Source: JADGHX01 sp037200125
Lineage (GTDB): Bacteria; Pseudomonadota; Gammaproteobacteria; Steroidobacterales; Steroidobacteraceae
Reading direction: 5' to 3'
Assembly (NCBI GenBank): GCA_037200125.1
Contig: JBBCGS010000003.1
Coordinates: 1,054,001-1,118,000, forward strand
Length of the DNA stretch: 64,000 nucleotides
Below are positions 8,711 to 17,915 of this stretch, one piece after another. Position numbers and translations under genes: made by a program. Within the stretch, counting starts at the first letter, position 1, and every line of letters begins with the position of its first letter. The notes below the pieces were generated by a model, which was not told the origin of the DNA, ran no database searches, and saw only the letters and a list, made by a program, of their open reading frames with translations.

Positions 8711-11629
8711 ATGAGCCGCGCACCCGATCTCATCCTCGTCGACGGCTCCTCGTACCTGTACCGGGCGTTTCACGCGCTCCCGTCTTTCTCGAACTCGCGG
8801 GGCGAACCCACCGGCGCGGTGTTCGGCGTGCTGAACATGCTGCTCAAGTTCGTGAAGGACTATGGGCCGAAGCCGATCGCGGTCGTGTTCGATGCGAAGG
8901 GCAAGACGTTCCGCGACGAGCTGTTCAGCGAATACAAGGCGCATCGCCCGCCGATGCCCGATGACCTGCGGGCGCAGGTGGAGCCGCTACTGGCGATCAT
9001 CAAGGCGCTCGGCCTGCCGCTGCTGCGCGTATCGGGCGTGGAGGCGGACGACATCATCGGCACGCTCGCCGTGCGCGCGGCGAAAGAGGGCAAGCAGGTC
9101 CTCATCTCGACCGGCGACAAGGACATGGCGCAGCTCGTGAACGAGTCGATCACGCTCATCAACACGATGAGCAACTCACTGCTCGACCGCGCGGGCGTGA
9201 AGGCCAAGTTCGATGTGTATCCGGAACAGATCATCGATTACCTCGCGCTCGTGGGCGATAGCTCGGACAACATTCCGGGCATCGAGAAGGTGGGGCCGAA
9301 AACCGCGGCGAAATGGCTGAACCAGTACGGCACGGTCGATGGGCTGATCGAGCACGTGGGCGAGATCAGCGGCAAAGTCGGCGAGAACCTGCGCGCCGGG
9401 CTCACGACGCTCGAGCTGTCGCGCAAGCTCGCCACCATTCGCACGGACTGCGAGCTGCCGGGCGATTCCGCGCAACTCACGCCCGCCGAGCCCGACGTCG
9501 AGGCCCTGCGCGAGCTGTATTCGCGGTACGAGCTTCGGTCGCTGTTGCGCCAGCTGGAAACCTCTTCGCCACCACCGCCGGGCGCCGGCGAAGCGCCCTC
9601 GCTCTTCAACGGTGGCGTGGCGCCGGGCAGTGACGCTGCCGCCGAAGGCGGCGTCGGTAAGGGCTCGCATGTGCCCGCCTCTGCTGACGCGGAGCGCGCC
9701 GACGCATCGGGTGCGACCGGCGCGGCAGCCGCCGACACAGTGGGCGCCGCCGGCGCGACACCTGCCGGAGTGAACGCGGTCATGGTGGTGGCGCCACCGC
9801 CCGCCGCGATCGTCAATGCCGAGCGTCGCTACGAAACGATCACGGACTGGGCGCAGCTCGAGCGCTGGATCGCATCGCTCGCCGCCGCCCCGCTCTTTTC
9901 CTTCGACACCGAGACGACGAGCCTCGACTACATGAAGGCGGAGATCGTCGGCGTGTCGTTCGCGACGGAGCCCGGCGTCGCGGCGTACGTTCCGCTGAAG
10001 CACGACTACCCCGGCGCACCCGATCAGCTCGATCGGGACAAGGTGCTGGCCGCGCTGAAACCGCTTCTCGAGGATCCCGAGCGCGCCAAGATCGGCCATC
10101 ACCTCAAATACGACGCTCATGTACTGCTCAACGCCGGCATCCAGCTCGCCGGCATGCGCTTCGACACGATGCTCGAGTCCTATGTGTGGAACAGCGTAGC
10201 GACGAAGCACGACCTGGATGGCACATCCGAGCGCTATCTCGGCCTGCGCACGATCAAGTTCGAGGATGTCGCGGGCAAAGGCGCGAAGCAGCTCACGTTC
10301 AATCAGGTGCCCGTAGACAAGGCCGCCGAATACTCCGCGGAAGATGCGGACGTGGCGCTGCGTCTTCACAAGGTGCTGTGGCCGCAGCTGCAGACCGTGC
10401 CGGAGCTCGAGCGCCTCTATGAAGAAATCGAACAACCGCTCGTGCCGGTGCTCCTGCGCATGGAGCACACCGGTGTCCTCGTCGATCGGTCGCTGCTGAA
10501 GGCCCAAAGCAGCGAGATCGCCAAGCAGCTCGCGGAGCTGCTCGCCACCGCGCACAAGGAAGCCGGCTTCGAGTTCAACATCGAGTCGCCGAAGCAGCTT
10601 CAGCAGATTCTGTTCGAGAAGCTTCAGATCCCGGTGTCGCGCAAGACGCCGACGGGCCAGCCTTCCACCGCCGAAGACGTGCTCGAAGAGCTTGCGCAAA
10701 CGTATGCCCTGCCGCGAATCGTGCTCGACTACCGCGCGCTCGCGAAACTGAAGTCCACCTATACGGACAAGCTGCCGGAGCAGATCAACGAGCGCACGGG
10801 GCGCATCCACACCTCGTATCACCAGGCCGTGGCGCAGACGGGCCGTCTTTCTTCGATGGATCCGAACCTGCAGAACATCCCGATCCGCAGTCCCGAGGGT
10901 CGGCGCATCCGCAAGGCTTTCATTGCGCCGCCGGGATATGTGCTGCTGGCGGCGGACTATTCGCAGATCGAGCTGCGGATCATGGCGCACCTCTCGGAAG
11001 ATGCCGCGCTGCTCAGTGCGTTCGCCGAAGACCGCGATGTGCATCAGACGACGGCTGCCGAAGTGTTCGGCGTGCCGATCGCGTCCGTCGACTCCGATCA
11101 GCGACGCCTTGCGAAGATCGTGAACTTCGGGCTCATTTACGGCATGTCCGCCTTCGGGCTTGCGCGCCAGATCGGCATCGAGCGGCGCACCGCGCAGAAG
11201 TACGTCGACACCTACTTCACGCGCTTCCCAGGCGTGAAGCGATATATGGATACGACGCGAGTGCTCGCACGGGAAAGAGGTTACGTCGAGACGGTGTTCG
11301 GGCGGCGCCTGTATCTGCCGGATATCCGCTCGGGCAACACGCAGCTTCGGCAGTACTCGGAGCGCAGCGCCATCAACGCGCCGATGCAAGGCACGGCGGC
11401 CGACATCATCAAGCGCGCGATGATCACCGTCGACGCCTGGTGCCAGAGGGAAGACGTGCCCGCCCGCGTCATCATGCAGGTGCACGACGAGCTGGTGCTC
11501 GAGGTGCGAGAGGATGCGGTCGCGGCCGTCACGGCCGCGCTCCACGAGCGAATGGACCGGGCGGCTGAACTCAGGGTACCGCTCAAGATCGAAGTCGGCG
11601 TCGGAGCCAACTGGGACGAGGCTCATTAG
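8711..11629 (+). CDS. polA: DNA polymerase I
   Basis: Repair and Okazaki-fragment polymerase of 972 residues. It has the N-terminal 5'-3' exonuclease (residues 1-290; ISTGDKDMAQL, LVGDSSDNIPGI), a proofreading 3'-5' exonuclease with intact FDTETTSLD, and the polymerase domain with motif A DYSQIELRIMAHLS, motif B RRLAKIVNFGLIYGMSAFG and motif C MQVHDELVLEV. It exceeds the E. coli enzyme by about 45 residues because of an Ala/Gly/Pro-rich linker (about residues 290-365) between the two nuclease domains. The ATG at 8711 lacks a strong ribosome site. A TATACT hexamer at 8673-8678 may be the -10, but no convincing -35 goes with it. Confidence 0.97.
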   Translation: MSRAPDLILVDGSSYLYRAFHALPSFSNSRGEPTGAVFGVLNMLLKFVKDYGPKPIAVVFDAKGKTFRDELFSEYKAHRPPMPDDLRAQVEPLLAIIKALGLPLLRVSGVEADDIIGTLAVRAAKEGKQVLISTGDKDMAQLVNESITLINTMSNSLLDRAGVKAKFDVYPEQIIDYLALVGDSSDNIPGIEKVGPKTAAKWLNQYGTVDGLIEHVGEISGKVGENLRAGLTTLELSRKLATIRTDCELPGDSAQLTPAEPDVEALRELYSRYELRSLLRQLETSSPPPPGAGEAPSLFNGGVAPGSDAAAEGGVGKGSHVPASADAERADASGATGAAAADTVGAAGATPAGVNAVMVVAPPPAAIVNAERRYETITDWAQLERWIASLAAAPLFSFDTETTSLDYMKAEIVGVSFATEPGVAAYVPLKHDYPGAPDQLDRDKVLAALKPLLEDPERAKIGHHLKYDAHVLLNAGIQLAGMRFDTMLESYVWNSVATKHDLDGTSERYLGLRTIKFEDVAGKGAKQLTFNQVPVDKAAEYSAEDADVALRLHKVLWPQLQTVPELERLYEEIEQPLVPVLLRMEHTGVLVDRSLLKAQSSEIAKQLAELLATAHKEAGFEFNIESPKQLQQILFEKLQIPVSRKTPTGQPSTAEDVLEELAQTYALPRIVLDYRALAKLKSTYTDKLPEQINERTGRIHTSYHQAVAQTGRLSSMDPNLQNIPIRSPEGRRIRKAFIAPPGYVLLAADYSQIELRIMAHLSEDAALLSAFAEDRDVHQTTAAEVFGVPIASVDSDQRRLAKIVNFGLIYGMSAFGLARQIGIERRTAQKYVDTYFTRFPGVKRYMDTTRVLARERGYVETVFGRRLYLPDIRSGNTQLRQYSERSAINAPMQGTAADIIKRAMITVDAWCQREDVPARVIMQVHDELVLEVREDAVAAVTAALHERMDRAAELRVPLKIEVGVGANWDEAH

Positions 11630-11641
11630 CCTTTCTTCACG

Positions 11642-11724
11642 GGATAAAAATCCCCTGCGGCTACTTTTTTGGACCTGGCGCTGCCGTTGCCGACGGCCAA
11701 AGCGCGGTTTTTGCCGCCTAGGCT
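11642..11724. repeat. dispersed two-hairpin repeat, copy A
   Basis: Lies just after polA. It reads ATAAAAATCCCCTGCGGC, then ACTTTTTT, then a second part ending GGTTTTTGCCGCCTAGG. It aligns along its length with the elements at 44854-44935 and 51097-51171. The first part resembles a terminator flanked by A and T runs; the second can form another stem. It may end polA transcription. This is the most degenerate of the three copies. Confidence 0.55.
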
Positions 11725-11852
11725 GAAGCGTAACCACGCCCGGTGAATTTTTTTTCGCCTCTCAGGCACGCCTCTGGCTGGTGCAATCCCAGGCTGTGTG
11801 GCCTGAAGCCCACAGCGTGCTACGGCACGTTCCTCAATCACGGAGACGACTC

Positions 11853-12407
11853 ATGCGAATGCTATTGCCCGCTTTGACGCTCGCCCTGCTCGGCACCGCC
11901 GCCCAGGCCGCCGACAGCGGCATCTACCTCGGAGCCGGCGTGAGCCAGGTGAAACTCGACAACGTCGGGAAGGACTTCAACACCGGAAATCTCAACGATT
12001 TCAAGCTCGACAACACCTCGTGGAAGCTCATCGGCGGCTTCCGGCCAATCGATAACTTCGGCGTCGAGCTCAACTATTTCGACCTCGGGAGCGAGAACAA
12101 GACGGTCGGTGGCCAGAGCTTCCGCGCGGACGGCAAGGCCTACGCCGGATTTGCCGTCGGATTCATTCCTATTGGACCGGTTGATCTGTTCGGTAAGGCG
12201 GGATTGGTCCGCTGGGAATCCAATGCGACAGCGGACGGTCCCCTGGGCTTCCGTTTCGATGACAAAGGCACCGAGTTCGGGTGGGGAGCCGGCGTCCAGG
12301 CGCGTTTGGGAAGTCTCGGTGGCCGACTGGAATACGAGCATTTCGACGTCGACCACACCGACGGGACCGAGGCGCTTTCGCTCAGCGTGTTCTGGACCTT
12401 TCTGTAG
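11853..12407 (+). CDS. outer-membrane beta-barrel protein, opacity/OmpW-like fold
   Basis: A 184-residue protein with a cleavable signal peptide (MRMLLPALTLALLGTAAQA) followed by alternating amphipathic strands and a C-terminal Phe-Leu end (SLSVFWTFL), typical of small eight-stranded outer-membrane barrels. Glycine-rich segments such as YLGAGVSQVKLDN and FGWGAGVQARLG resemble the porin-like beta-barrel superfamily. ATG at 11853 has GGAG 8 bp upstream. Function is not evident. It is monocistronic, between polA and a probable small RNA. Confidence 0.85.
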   Translation: MRMLLPALTLALLGTAAQAADSGIYLGAGVSQVKLDNVGKDFNTGNLNDFKLDNTSWKLIGGFRPIDNFGVELNYFDLGSENKTVGGQSFRADGKAYAGFAVGFIPIGPVDLFGKAGLVRWESNATADGPLGFRFDDKGTEFGWGAGVQARLGSLGGRLEYEHFDVDHTDGTEALSLSVFWTFL

Positions 12408-12449
12408 CGAAAACACAACAGCGTGACGCTCAAGCCACTGATGTGCCGG

Positions 12450-12612
12450 GACTATTTCTTCGAGATTTTTCCGGAACTAGTGGGAAGGTCACCCGTCTAA
12501 TTCGGCGAGTGCTTCGGCACTTCCCGCTTCCCTCCCTGAGCGGGTCGACCCGGTTCATGAGACCTGTGCCGGGTTATCTACCCCGACGATCGACCAGATC
12601 GTCGGGGTCTTT
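12450..12612 (+). ncRNA. putative structured small RNA in the spf/ersA locus
   Basis: The interval between the barrel gene and engB codes for nothing, yet holds three consecutive stems and a strong terminator. They are AGTGC-TTCG-GCACT (12508-12521, stable UUCG loop), CCCGC/GCGGG (12523-12544) exposing the pyrimidine loop TTCCCTCCCTGA, and ACCCGG/CCGGGT (12548-12574), then the terminator at 12581-12607. The polA-engB interval encodes Spot 42 in enterics and ErsA in Pseudomonas, so synteny favours an RNA gene. The CCCTCCCT loop could pair with ribosome-binding sites. The 5' end and promoter are not determined; the start given is approximate. Confidence 0.5.
12581..12612 (+). terminator. Rho-independent terminator
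   Basis: An 11-bp perfect stem, CCCCGACGATC (12581-12591) with GATCGTCGGGG (12597-12607), closes a 5-nt loop and is followed by TCTTTTATTT. It ends rightward transcription just before the convergent engB stop at 12612. Confidence 0.88.
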
Positions 12613-13205
12613 TATTTCAGCCAGGCCTTCAGCAATTTCTGCGCTTCTTCGACCCCGACCTTGTCGTGAGCCGAGAAGAGCTGGGCCGAGGCGGTTTCGC
12701 CCAGCACGGTGCGGGCTTCCTTCAGCACCTTGTTCCCTTCGTTCCGGGTGAGCTTGTCGGACTTCGACAGCAGCACGTGGACGCTCATCGGCTCGCCCTC
12801 CCGCCCGCTATCGCGCGCCCAGGCGATGAGGTTTTCGTCCTCGGGCGCCACTCCCCGGCGCGAATCCACGATCAGTACCAACCCGTGCAGCGATTGCCGC
12901 TCGCGCAGGGCCGCAATCATGGGTCCCCAGGTCCGCCGCTCCGCCACGGGCGCGGCCGCGAAACCGTAGCCGGGCAGGTCGACGATGCGCTGCTCCGCCC
13001 CGACTTCGAAGAAATTCAGCAAGCGGGTGCGTCCCGGCGTGCGGCTCACGCGGGCGAGGGCGTGCCGCTGCACGATGGCGTTCATGGCGCTCGACTTGCC
13101 GGCGTTGGAACGGCCGGCGAACGCCACTTCCACCCCGCGGTCGGGCGGGAACTGGGCCGGCTGGGCGGCGGAAAGCATGAAACGGACGTTTGGGAAGACG
13201 CTCAC
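12612..13205 (-). CDS. engB: ribosome biogenesis GTP-binding protein EngB/YsxC
   Basis: Small essential GTPase needed for assembly of the large ribosomal subunit and usually linked to division. The 197 residues contain G1 GRSNAGKS, G3 DLPGYG and G4 LSKSDK. The start is a GTG at 13205, which gives the N-terminus MSVFPNVRFMLSAAQ expected for the family. It is divergent from the cytochrome c4 gene, with 93 bp between starts. The linkage polA, engB, cytochrome c4 and dsbA is widespread in gammaproteobacteria. Confidence 0.95.
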   Translation of the reverse strand: MSVFPNVRFMLSAAQPAQFPPDRGVEVAFAGRSNAGKSSAMNAIVQRHALARVSRTPGRTRLLNFFEVGAEQRIVDLPGYGFAAAPVAERRTWGPMIAALRERQSLHGLVLIVDSRRGVAPEDENLIAWARDSGREGEPMSVHVLLSKSDKLTRNEGNKVLKEARTVLGETASAQLFSAHDKVGVEEAQKLLKAWLK

Positions 13206-13298
13206 GTAAAGGGCTCAAGAGGCTCGCGGCTCAATAATTTCCGTAGTGTACAATTCGCCGCCCTTCGCACAGGTCCTGTAAGCGGAAAGACGCCAAAC

Positions 13299-13973
13299 AT
13301 GCGGAAGACGATGAAAGTCGCCTCGGTCAGCTCGATTTTGTTCGCCAGCATCCTCGCGGGTGCCCAGGCTTTCGCGGCCGAAACCCCAACCTCTCCATTC
13401 GAAGGCGCCAAAGCGGATGTGGGCGCTACCAAAGCCGCCGTCTGCGGCGCCTGCCATGGTGTCGGCGGCAACAGCCAGAACCCGGAGTGGCCGAACCTCG
13501 CCGGGCAGAGCCCTGCCTACATCGACGAGCAGCTGCACCTCTTCAAGACCGAGGTGCGCGTGAATCCGGTGATGAAGCCCATCATCGACACCGTCGATGA
13601 GCAGGATTTCAAGAACCTCGCGGTGTATTTCGCGGCCCAGACACCGGCCGGCCTCGAAGCCGACCCGTCGTACTGGAAAGCCGGCGAAAAGCTGTATCGC
13701 AAGGGCGATCCGGCGCGCCAGATCCCCGCCTGTGCCGCGTGCCACGGTCCGCTCGGCCGGGGCAACCTGGCTGCCGCGTATCCAGCGCTGCGCGCCCAGC
13801 ACTCCGTTTACACGGTCAAGCAGCTGAACGATTACGCCAAGGACACGCGCTATCCCGGCGCGACCGCGAAGAAGCCGGCCACGCCCAACGCCATCATCAT
13901 GGCGACGATCGCGAAGCGGCTCACGGCGGAAGACATCCGTGATGTGGCTTCCTACGTGCAGGGAATGCGCTGA
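13299..13973 (+). CDS. dihaem cytochrome c4
   Basis: Periplasmic electron carrier that passes electrons to cytochrome oxidases. The 224-residue precursor has a signal peptide (ASILAGAQAFA) and two similar cytochrome domains, with haem sites CGACH in the first half and CAACH in the second, and methionine-containing segments in each half as axial ligand candidates. The second ATG at 13311 (MKVASV) is an alternative start with a closer GGAAG ribosome site. dsbA follows 27 bp after the stop, as in other gammaproteobacteria, and may share its transcript. Confidence 0.93.
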   Translation: MRKTMKVASVSSILFASILAGAQAFAAETPTSPFEGAKADVGATKAAVCGACHGVGGNSQNPEWPNLAGQSPAYIDEQLHLFKTEVRVNPVMKPIIDTVDEQDFKNLAVYFAAQTPAGLEADPSYWKAGEKLYRKGDPARQIPACAACHGPLGRGNLAAAYPALRAQHSVYTVKQLNDYAKDTRYPGATAKKPATPNAIIMATIAKRLTAEDIRDVASYVQGMR

Positions 13974-14000
13974 TACCGCCGATACCTGGAAAATGAGGCC

Positions 14001-14858
14001 ATGATGTTTCGACTGTCGGTTGCGATTGCTCTCAGCCTGATCAGCATCACCGCGTGCGGGCGCAGCGCCACGCCGCCCGCGGCACCGGCCACGCCGGCGA
14101 AGGAAGCATCAGCCCCGGCCCAACCGGCAGCGGCCACCCCTGCCGTACCGCAGACGGCTGAATCGGAGCAGGCGACGGCTTCGCAGGAGACCACCAGCGA
14201 GACGACGTCCGACGATCGCGGTGACGCCGCCCTGGAGCATCTCGCCGCCATGCCTGCGGATCAGCAGCTGCCCGGCGGTAAGTGGAAAGCCGGCACGAAC
14301 TACACTCCGCTCGTTCCCGCGCAGCCGACCAACGTTGGACCCGGCAAAGTCGAAGTGGTCGAAGTGTTCTGGTTCGGCTGCCCTCACTGCAACGCCCTCG
14401 AGCCCTTCATTCAGAGCTGGCTCAAGAACAAGCCGGAATACGTGGAGCTCGTCCGCGTACCCGTGATGTGGGGCCCGGTCCACCGCGCGCACGCGAAGCT
14501 GTTCTACATGCTCCGCGCCCTGAATCGCACGGACCTCGACCAGAAGGTGTTCGACACGATCCACAAGGATGGGAACATGCTCGTGGCGAACGACGAGCAG
14601 GCCACTCGCAAGATGCAGCTCGACTTCCTGAAAGCCAACGGCGTGAGCGCCGAGGACTTCAACAAGGCCTGGGATTCATTCACTGTGAGCACCGGTCTGC
14701 AGCGCGCGGAGCAGCTGACCGAGCGATACAAGGTGAACGGCGTGCCGCTGATCGTCATCAACGGCAAGTACACCACCGACGTCGGCATGGCGGGTGGTCC
14801 CGGCCAGCTGCTGCAGCTCATCAACGATCTCGCCGCAAGCGAGAAACAGCGCCGCTGA
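14001..14858 (+). CDS. dsbA: thiol:disulfide interchange protein DsbA, lipoprotein form
   Basis: Introduces disulfide bonds into exported proteins. The 285-residue product begins with a lipoprotein signal ending LISITAC, then a long Ala/Pro/Thr/Ser/Glu linker (residues 20-75), then the thioredoxin-like domain with active site CPHC inside VFWFGCPHCNAL and the cis-proline loop GVPLIV. The linker and lipid anchor suggest a membrane-tethered DsbA, probably in the inner leaflet of the outer membrane or on the inner membrane. Either of the two ATGs at 14001 and 14004 could be used. Confidence 0.92.
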   Translation: MMFRLSVAIALSLISITACGRSATPPAAPATPAKEASAPAQPAAATPAVPQTAESEQATASQETTSETTSDDRGDAALEHLAAMPADQQLPGGKWKAGTNYTPLVPAQPTNVGPGKVEVVEVFWFGCPHCNALEPFIQSWLKNKPEYVELVRVPVMWGPVHRAHAKLFYMLRALNRTDLDQKVFDTIHKDGNMLVANDEQATRKMQLDFLKANGVSAEDFNKAWDSFTVSTGLQRAEQLTERYKVNGVPLIVINGKYTTDVGMAGGPGQLLQLINDLAASEKQRR

Positions 14859-14909
14859 CGCGCGGAGGGTGGCCATGCACGGCGCAGTTCGCCGCACGGG
14901 CCCCTTCGA

Positions 14910-15884
14910 GTGCTGAGCGTATTCATTCCGCAGCCTCAGGGGCTGGCGCGCGTGCCATGGGAACCGGGCGCGGCCCTGCCCAAAGAAGCTCTCTGGTTCG
15001 ACCTGCTCGAACCCTCTCCTGAAGAAGAGCTTGCGGTCGAGCAGGTGCTGGGCATCGATGTGCCCACTCGCGAGGAAATGCGCGAGATCGAGTCGTCCAA
15101 TCGGCTCTACGAAGAGAACGGCGGTGTCTACATGACCGCCACCATCGTCACGAAGCTCGACACGGACCTGCCTCAAAGCACGCAGGTCACGTTCATCATC
15201 ACTGGCTCGCACCTGGTCACCAACCGCTACACCGATCCGCTGCCGTTCCGCCGCTTCGTGGCGTTCGCGGAGACCCATCCCGCGACCTGCACCTCGGCCA
15301 CGCTGCTCCTGGCCGGCTTGCTCGAGGCCATCATCAACCGGATCGCCGATGTCATTGAGCGCGTCGCCGCCGATATCGACGCCACCTCGGCGGAGACTTT
15401 CGGCGCGGCCCGCCGCCGGAACGAGCGCGGCCTCGATTTTCGCGAAGTGCTGGGCCGCGTGGGCCAAGCTGGCGAGCTCGTGTCGAAAGCACGCGAGAGT
15501 CTCGTGAGTCTCAATCGACTGCTCGTGTTCGTGCAGCAGTCCTCGGCGGTGCCGATGACTCAGGACGCGCGCACGCGCTTTCGAACGCTATCGCGCGATG
15601 TCACGGCGATGAGCGATCACTCTTCGTTCCTGGGCGACAAAGTGACGTTCGTGCTCGATGCCACGCTCGGCATGGTCACCATCGACCAGAACAACATCCT
15701 CAAAATCTTCTCGGTCGTGACCGTGTTTCTGCTGCCGCCGTCGGTGATCGCGGGAATCTTCGGCATGAACTTCGAGCACATGCCGTGGCTTCACGATGGC
15801 TGGGGATTCCTCGCCGCCATCGGATCGATGCTCGCCTCGGCTGTGCTGCCGTGGCTTTGGTTCAAGCACAAGCGCTGGCTCTAA
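14910..15884 (+). CDS. corA: CorA family divalent cation transporter
   Basis: Pentameric Mg2+ (or Co2+/Ni2+) channel of the inner membrane. The 324-residue protein has a large soluble N-terminal domain, the long pore-lining helix and two C-terminal membrane segments (VVTVFLLPPSVIAGIFGMNF and LAAIGSMLASAVLPWLWF) with the diagnostic GMN motif between them. The start is a GTG at 14910. The spacing from dsbA is 51 bp. An imperfect hairpin (CTCACGCA at 15911, TGCGTGAG at 15933) lies downstream. Confidence 0.93.
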   Translation: MLSVFIPQPQGLARVPWEPGAALPKEALWFDLLEPSPEEELAVEQVLGIDVPTREEMREIESSNRLYEENGGVYMTATIVTKLDTDLPQSTQVTFIITGSHLVTNRYTDPLPFRRFVAFAETHPATCTSATLLLAGLLEAIINRIADVIERVAADIDATSAETFGAARRRNERGLDFREVLGRVGQAGELVSKARESLVSLNRLLVFVQQSSAVPMTQDARTRFRTLSRDVTAMSDHSSFLGDKVTFVLDATLGMVTIDQNNILKIFSVVTVFLLPPSVIAGIFGMNFEHMPWLHDGWGFLAAIGSMLASAVLPWLWFKHKRWL

Positions 15885-16063
15885 AGACTGCGATGCAACG
15901 GATCGCCGGCCTCACGCATCAGAAGCGCGTCGTGCGTGAGAGGTGCGGAGAATGCGTTCGTCCAGAGGTTTTCTTGTCATGACGTTCGTTCATGAAAACG
16001 GACGAACTCCAGCAATGTAAGCGCTGATCACTGAAGGTTCGCCTCGGATGGAGGATCGGACCC

Positions 16064-16672
16064 ATGCGCACGTACAAAGATGCCAAGGCGATGGCGGAGT
16101 CCCTTCGGGAATCGCTGGCTGCCCCGAACGTTTCGCTCTCGCACAGCGAATGCCTCGAGATCGTTGCAAGACAGTTTGGATGGGCGGAATGGAACTCGCT
16201 GGCCGCCGCGCTGGACGTTCAGGCGGGGCGGCTCAACGCGCCCGAGACGCCGGGCGATTCGATGCAGCCGCCTATCCCGGTGGTGCGGGTGACGTCACTC
16301 GAAGAGGCGCGGCCTTTCTACGAGGGGTTCCTCGGCTTCCAGTTCGACTGGGATTTCCTCGAGGGCAGCACGTATGCGCAGATCTCGCGATCCGGGGTCA
16401 CCTTGCACCTCAATGCGGAGTCGCGGTTGAGCGGCAGCGCTGGGGTGCTGATCCGGATGCAAGGACTGGAAGCGCTGCATGCCGAGCTAGCCGTCGCTGA
16501 GAGCGACCTCGACGGGGAGGTGGCTGGAATAGAACCTGGGGAGAATGGCGCGCCCGATTGGATTCGAACCAACGACCTGCAGCTTCGGAGGCTGCCACTC
16601 TATCCAGCTGAGCTACGGGCGCGTCGGGGGCGGATTCTACGGAGGTTCTGCTTTGGCCGCCAATCGCTGTGA
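16064..16672 (+). pseudogene. glyoxalase-superfamily protein, 3' end lost and read into tRNA-Arg
   Basis: Residues 1-50 (MRTYKDAKAMAESLRESL onward) form the N-terminal helical domain found in glyoxalase-related proteins. Residues 68-145 look like the first part of a VOC/glyoxalase domain (VVRVTSLEEARPFYEGFLGF, TLHLNAES). The domain should continue for roughly another 35 residues with a metal ligand. Instead, from about residue 150 the frame runs into the complement of the tRNA-Arg gene, giving APDWIRTNDLQLRRL, a typical tRNA-derived artefact. The gene therefore appears truncated near 16500, and the tail is not real protein. Confidence 0.65.
16546..16622 (-). tRNA. tRNA-Arg, anticodon CCG
   Basis: Read leftwards from 16622 the sequence folds into a cloverleaf. 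The acceptor stem GCGCCCG pairs with CGGGCGC, the D arm is GCTC...GAGT, the anticodon stem GCAGC/GCTGC holds loop CTCCGAA (anticodon CCG, codon CGG), and the T arm GTTGG-TTCGAAT-CCAAT is complete. The CCA end is encoded at 16548-16546. No second copy of its 3' end is visible in the window. Confidence 0.95.
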
Positions 16673-17245
16673 CTAGGCGGTGGGGCGAGGACTGGGCAGA
16701 GGCTCTTACGAGAGGAGCAAATGATCCTGGCGGGCGACCCCACCGCTCGTCCTGGTGGGTTGCGATGGCTAGGCTACCCGCGGTACCGCCTGTCGAGTAG
16801 CCAGGCAGTTCAGCTTCGATGAAGAGCTCCTCGGCCTAGAGGTAGTCGTCCCCTGATTCATTAACCACTCGGGTTCATCGGTGTCGTGCCGCATTTGCAT
16901 CAGGAAGGGCCACGTAGACCTTCGCTCGCGCGACCGATGAACGCCTGCGCGACGATTTTCACGAGGCTCACCGGAAATCCGCTCGAACATCGTACAAGCT
17001 GCGGCCGCCTTCGTCTTCTTGGGTTGCTTGCGAAGCTGCGCCTCGGGCTACGGCTATGGAATGGTTGTGGCCGTCGTGCTCGGGCCGGAACATGCGGATC
17101 CGCTTCGGTGCCGTGGTGGCATCAGCCGAGAGCGTGGAGCGCGATATCGGCATTTCACGCGCTGTGGGAGCAAAGGTGATCAACGGTTTCTGATCTGCTG
17201 ATCTGGAAGTGAGGTCGAGCGAGAAGCAGTACGTCGCACGCTGCT
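16673..17245. other. 573 bp without a recognisable gene
   Basis: No open frame here has convincing codon use or a recognisable motif on either strand. Only short frames interrupted by stops are present, which could be remnants of older genes. Base composition looks less GC-biased than the flanking backbone. It lies beside tRNA-Arg at the left end of the accessory-looking segment. Confidence 0.6.
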
Positions 17246-17593
17246 TCAATTGATGTCGACCCGTCGTGAAATTGCATACACGCTCACGACGAGCGCGTTG
17301 ACAGCAAGAAAACAGATGACGATCGCGCAAACCTGGAACCTGCGAGTCCGGGCCTGGATCTGCGCCATCGCGAGATCAAATTGCTGCCCTGGGCTCAGAC
17401 GGCCCGCATCGACGCTGAAGAACTCCAGTGCGTTGATGACGAGCTCGGCCCTCTTTTCGGGAGGCGCTGACCTTATAAGCCGCTCGCGCTCTTTCGACCT
17501 GCCGCGGAGAACCCAAGCTCCTGTCGCCGCAAAGAAGGCGATGAGACTAACGCCAGTGCTTATAGTCTGGACGACGGAGAGAAGCTGATGCAT
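17246..17593 (-). CDS. small two-span membrane protein of unknown function
   Basis: A 115-residue frame starting at ATG 17593, chosen over the upstream ATG at 17632 because AGAGGT lies 8 bp before it. There is one membrane helix near the N-terminus (ISTGVSLIAFFAATGAWVL) and one near the C-terminus (FQVCAIVICFLAVNALVVSV). A charged cytoplasmic middle (RGRSKERERLIRS, PPEKRAELVINALEFF) separates them. No family is recognised. It lies in the accessory-looking segment and could be a partner of a lost defence or transport gene, but nothing proves this. Confidence 0.5.
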   Translation of the reverse strand: MHQLLSVVQTISTGVSLIAFFAATGAWVLRGRSKERERLIRSAPPEKRAELVINALEFFSVDAGRLSPGQQFDLAMAQIQARTRRFQVCAIVICFLAVNALVVSVYAISRRVDIN

Positions 17594-17915
17594 GTACGTG
17601 ACCTCTTTGGATAGCGGATAAATCCGACGCATCCAAACGTCTCGTACGACACTCCTTGGGACCCTGCTCGTCTAAGGAAATCGGCTAGCGCAGCAGGACT
17701 TACTCGCGGGACAACCCACGCACCCACGCTCATTGCCGGGAATCCACCAGGTATCGCCTGCAAAAGCAGGCAGGTGCCATCGACTGGGGTATCCCGCTGG
17801 CGATTCCGCTGCGACCAACGCCAGGCCCAGTAGTCTCCAAGAGAGGAAACCGTATGTCAAAAATGCAGCCTATAGGCTGTTCGGATATGTCCTGCGCATG
17901 TGCTATTCGGAACCG
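17594..17915. other. 322 bp without a recognisable gene
   Basis: The XRE frame stays open upstream of its chosen start as far as 17733, but the extra residues do not look like protein. A small hairpin CCTGC-AAAA-GCAGG sits near 17758-17772. Otherwise nothing is seen. Confidence 0.5.

Noticed and set aside
9176..11737. An 853-residue open frame on the minus strand across polA
   Set aside because: It is the antisense shadow of polA in high-GC DNA. Composition is rich in His, Arg and Leu with no motif, and every conserved polymerase motif is on the plus strand.
16546..16622. tRNA-Arg as attachment site of an integrated element with a duplicated 3' end
   Set aside because: No second copy of the tRNA 3' sequence and no integrase gene are found on either side within the window.
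16546..16672. C-terminal 40 residues of the glyoxalase frame (WIRTNDLQLRRL type)
   Set aside because: This is the complement of tRNA-Arg read as protein, a known annotation artefact, not a real domain.
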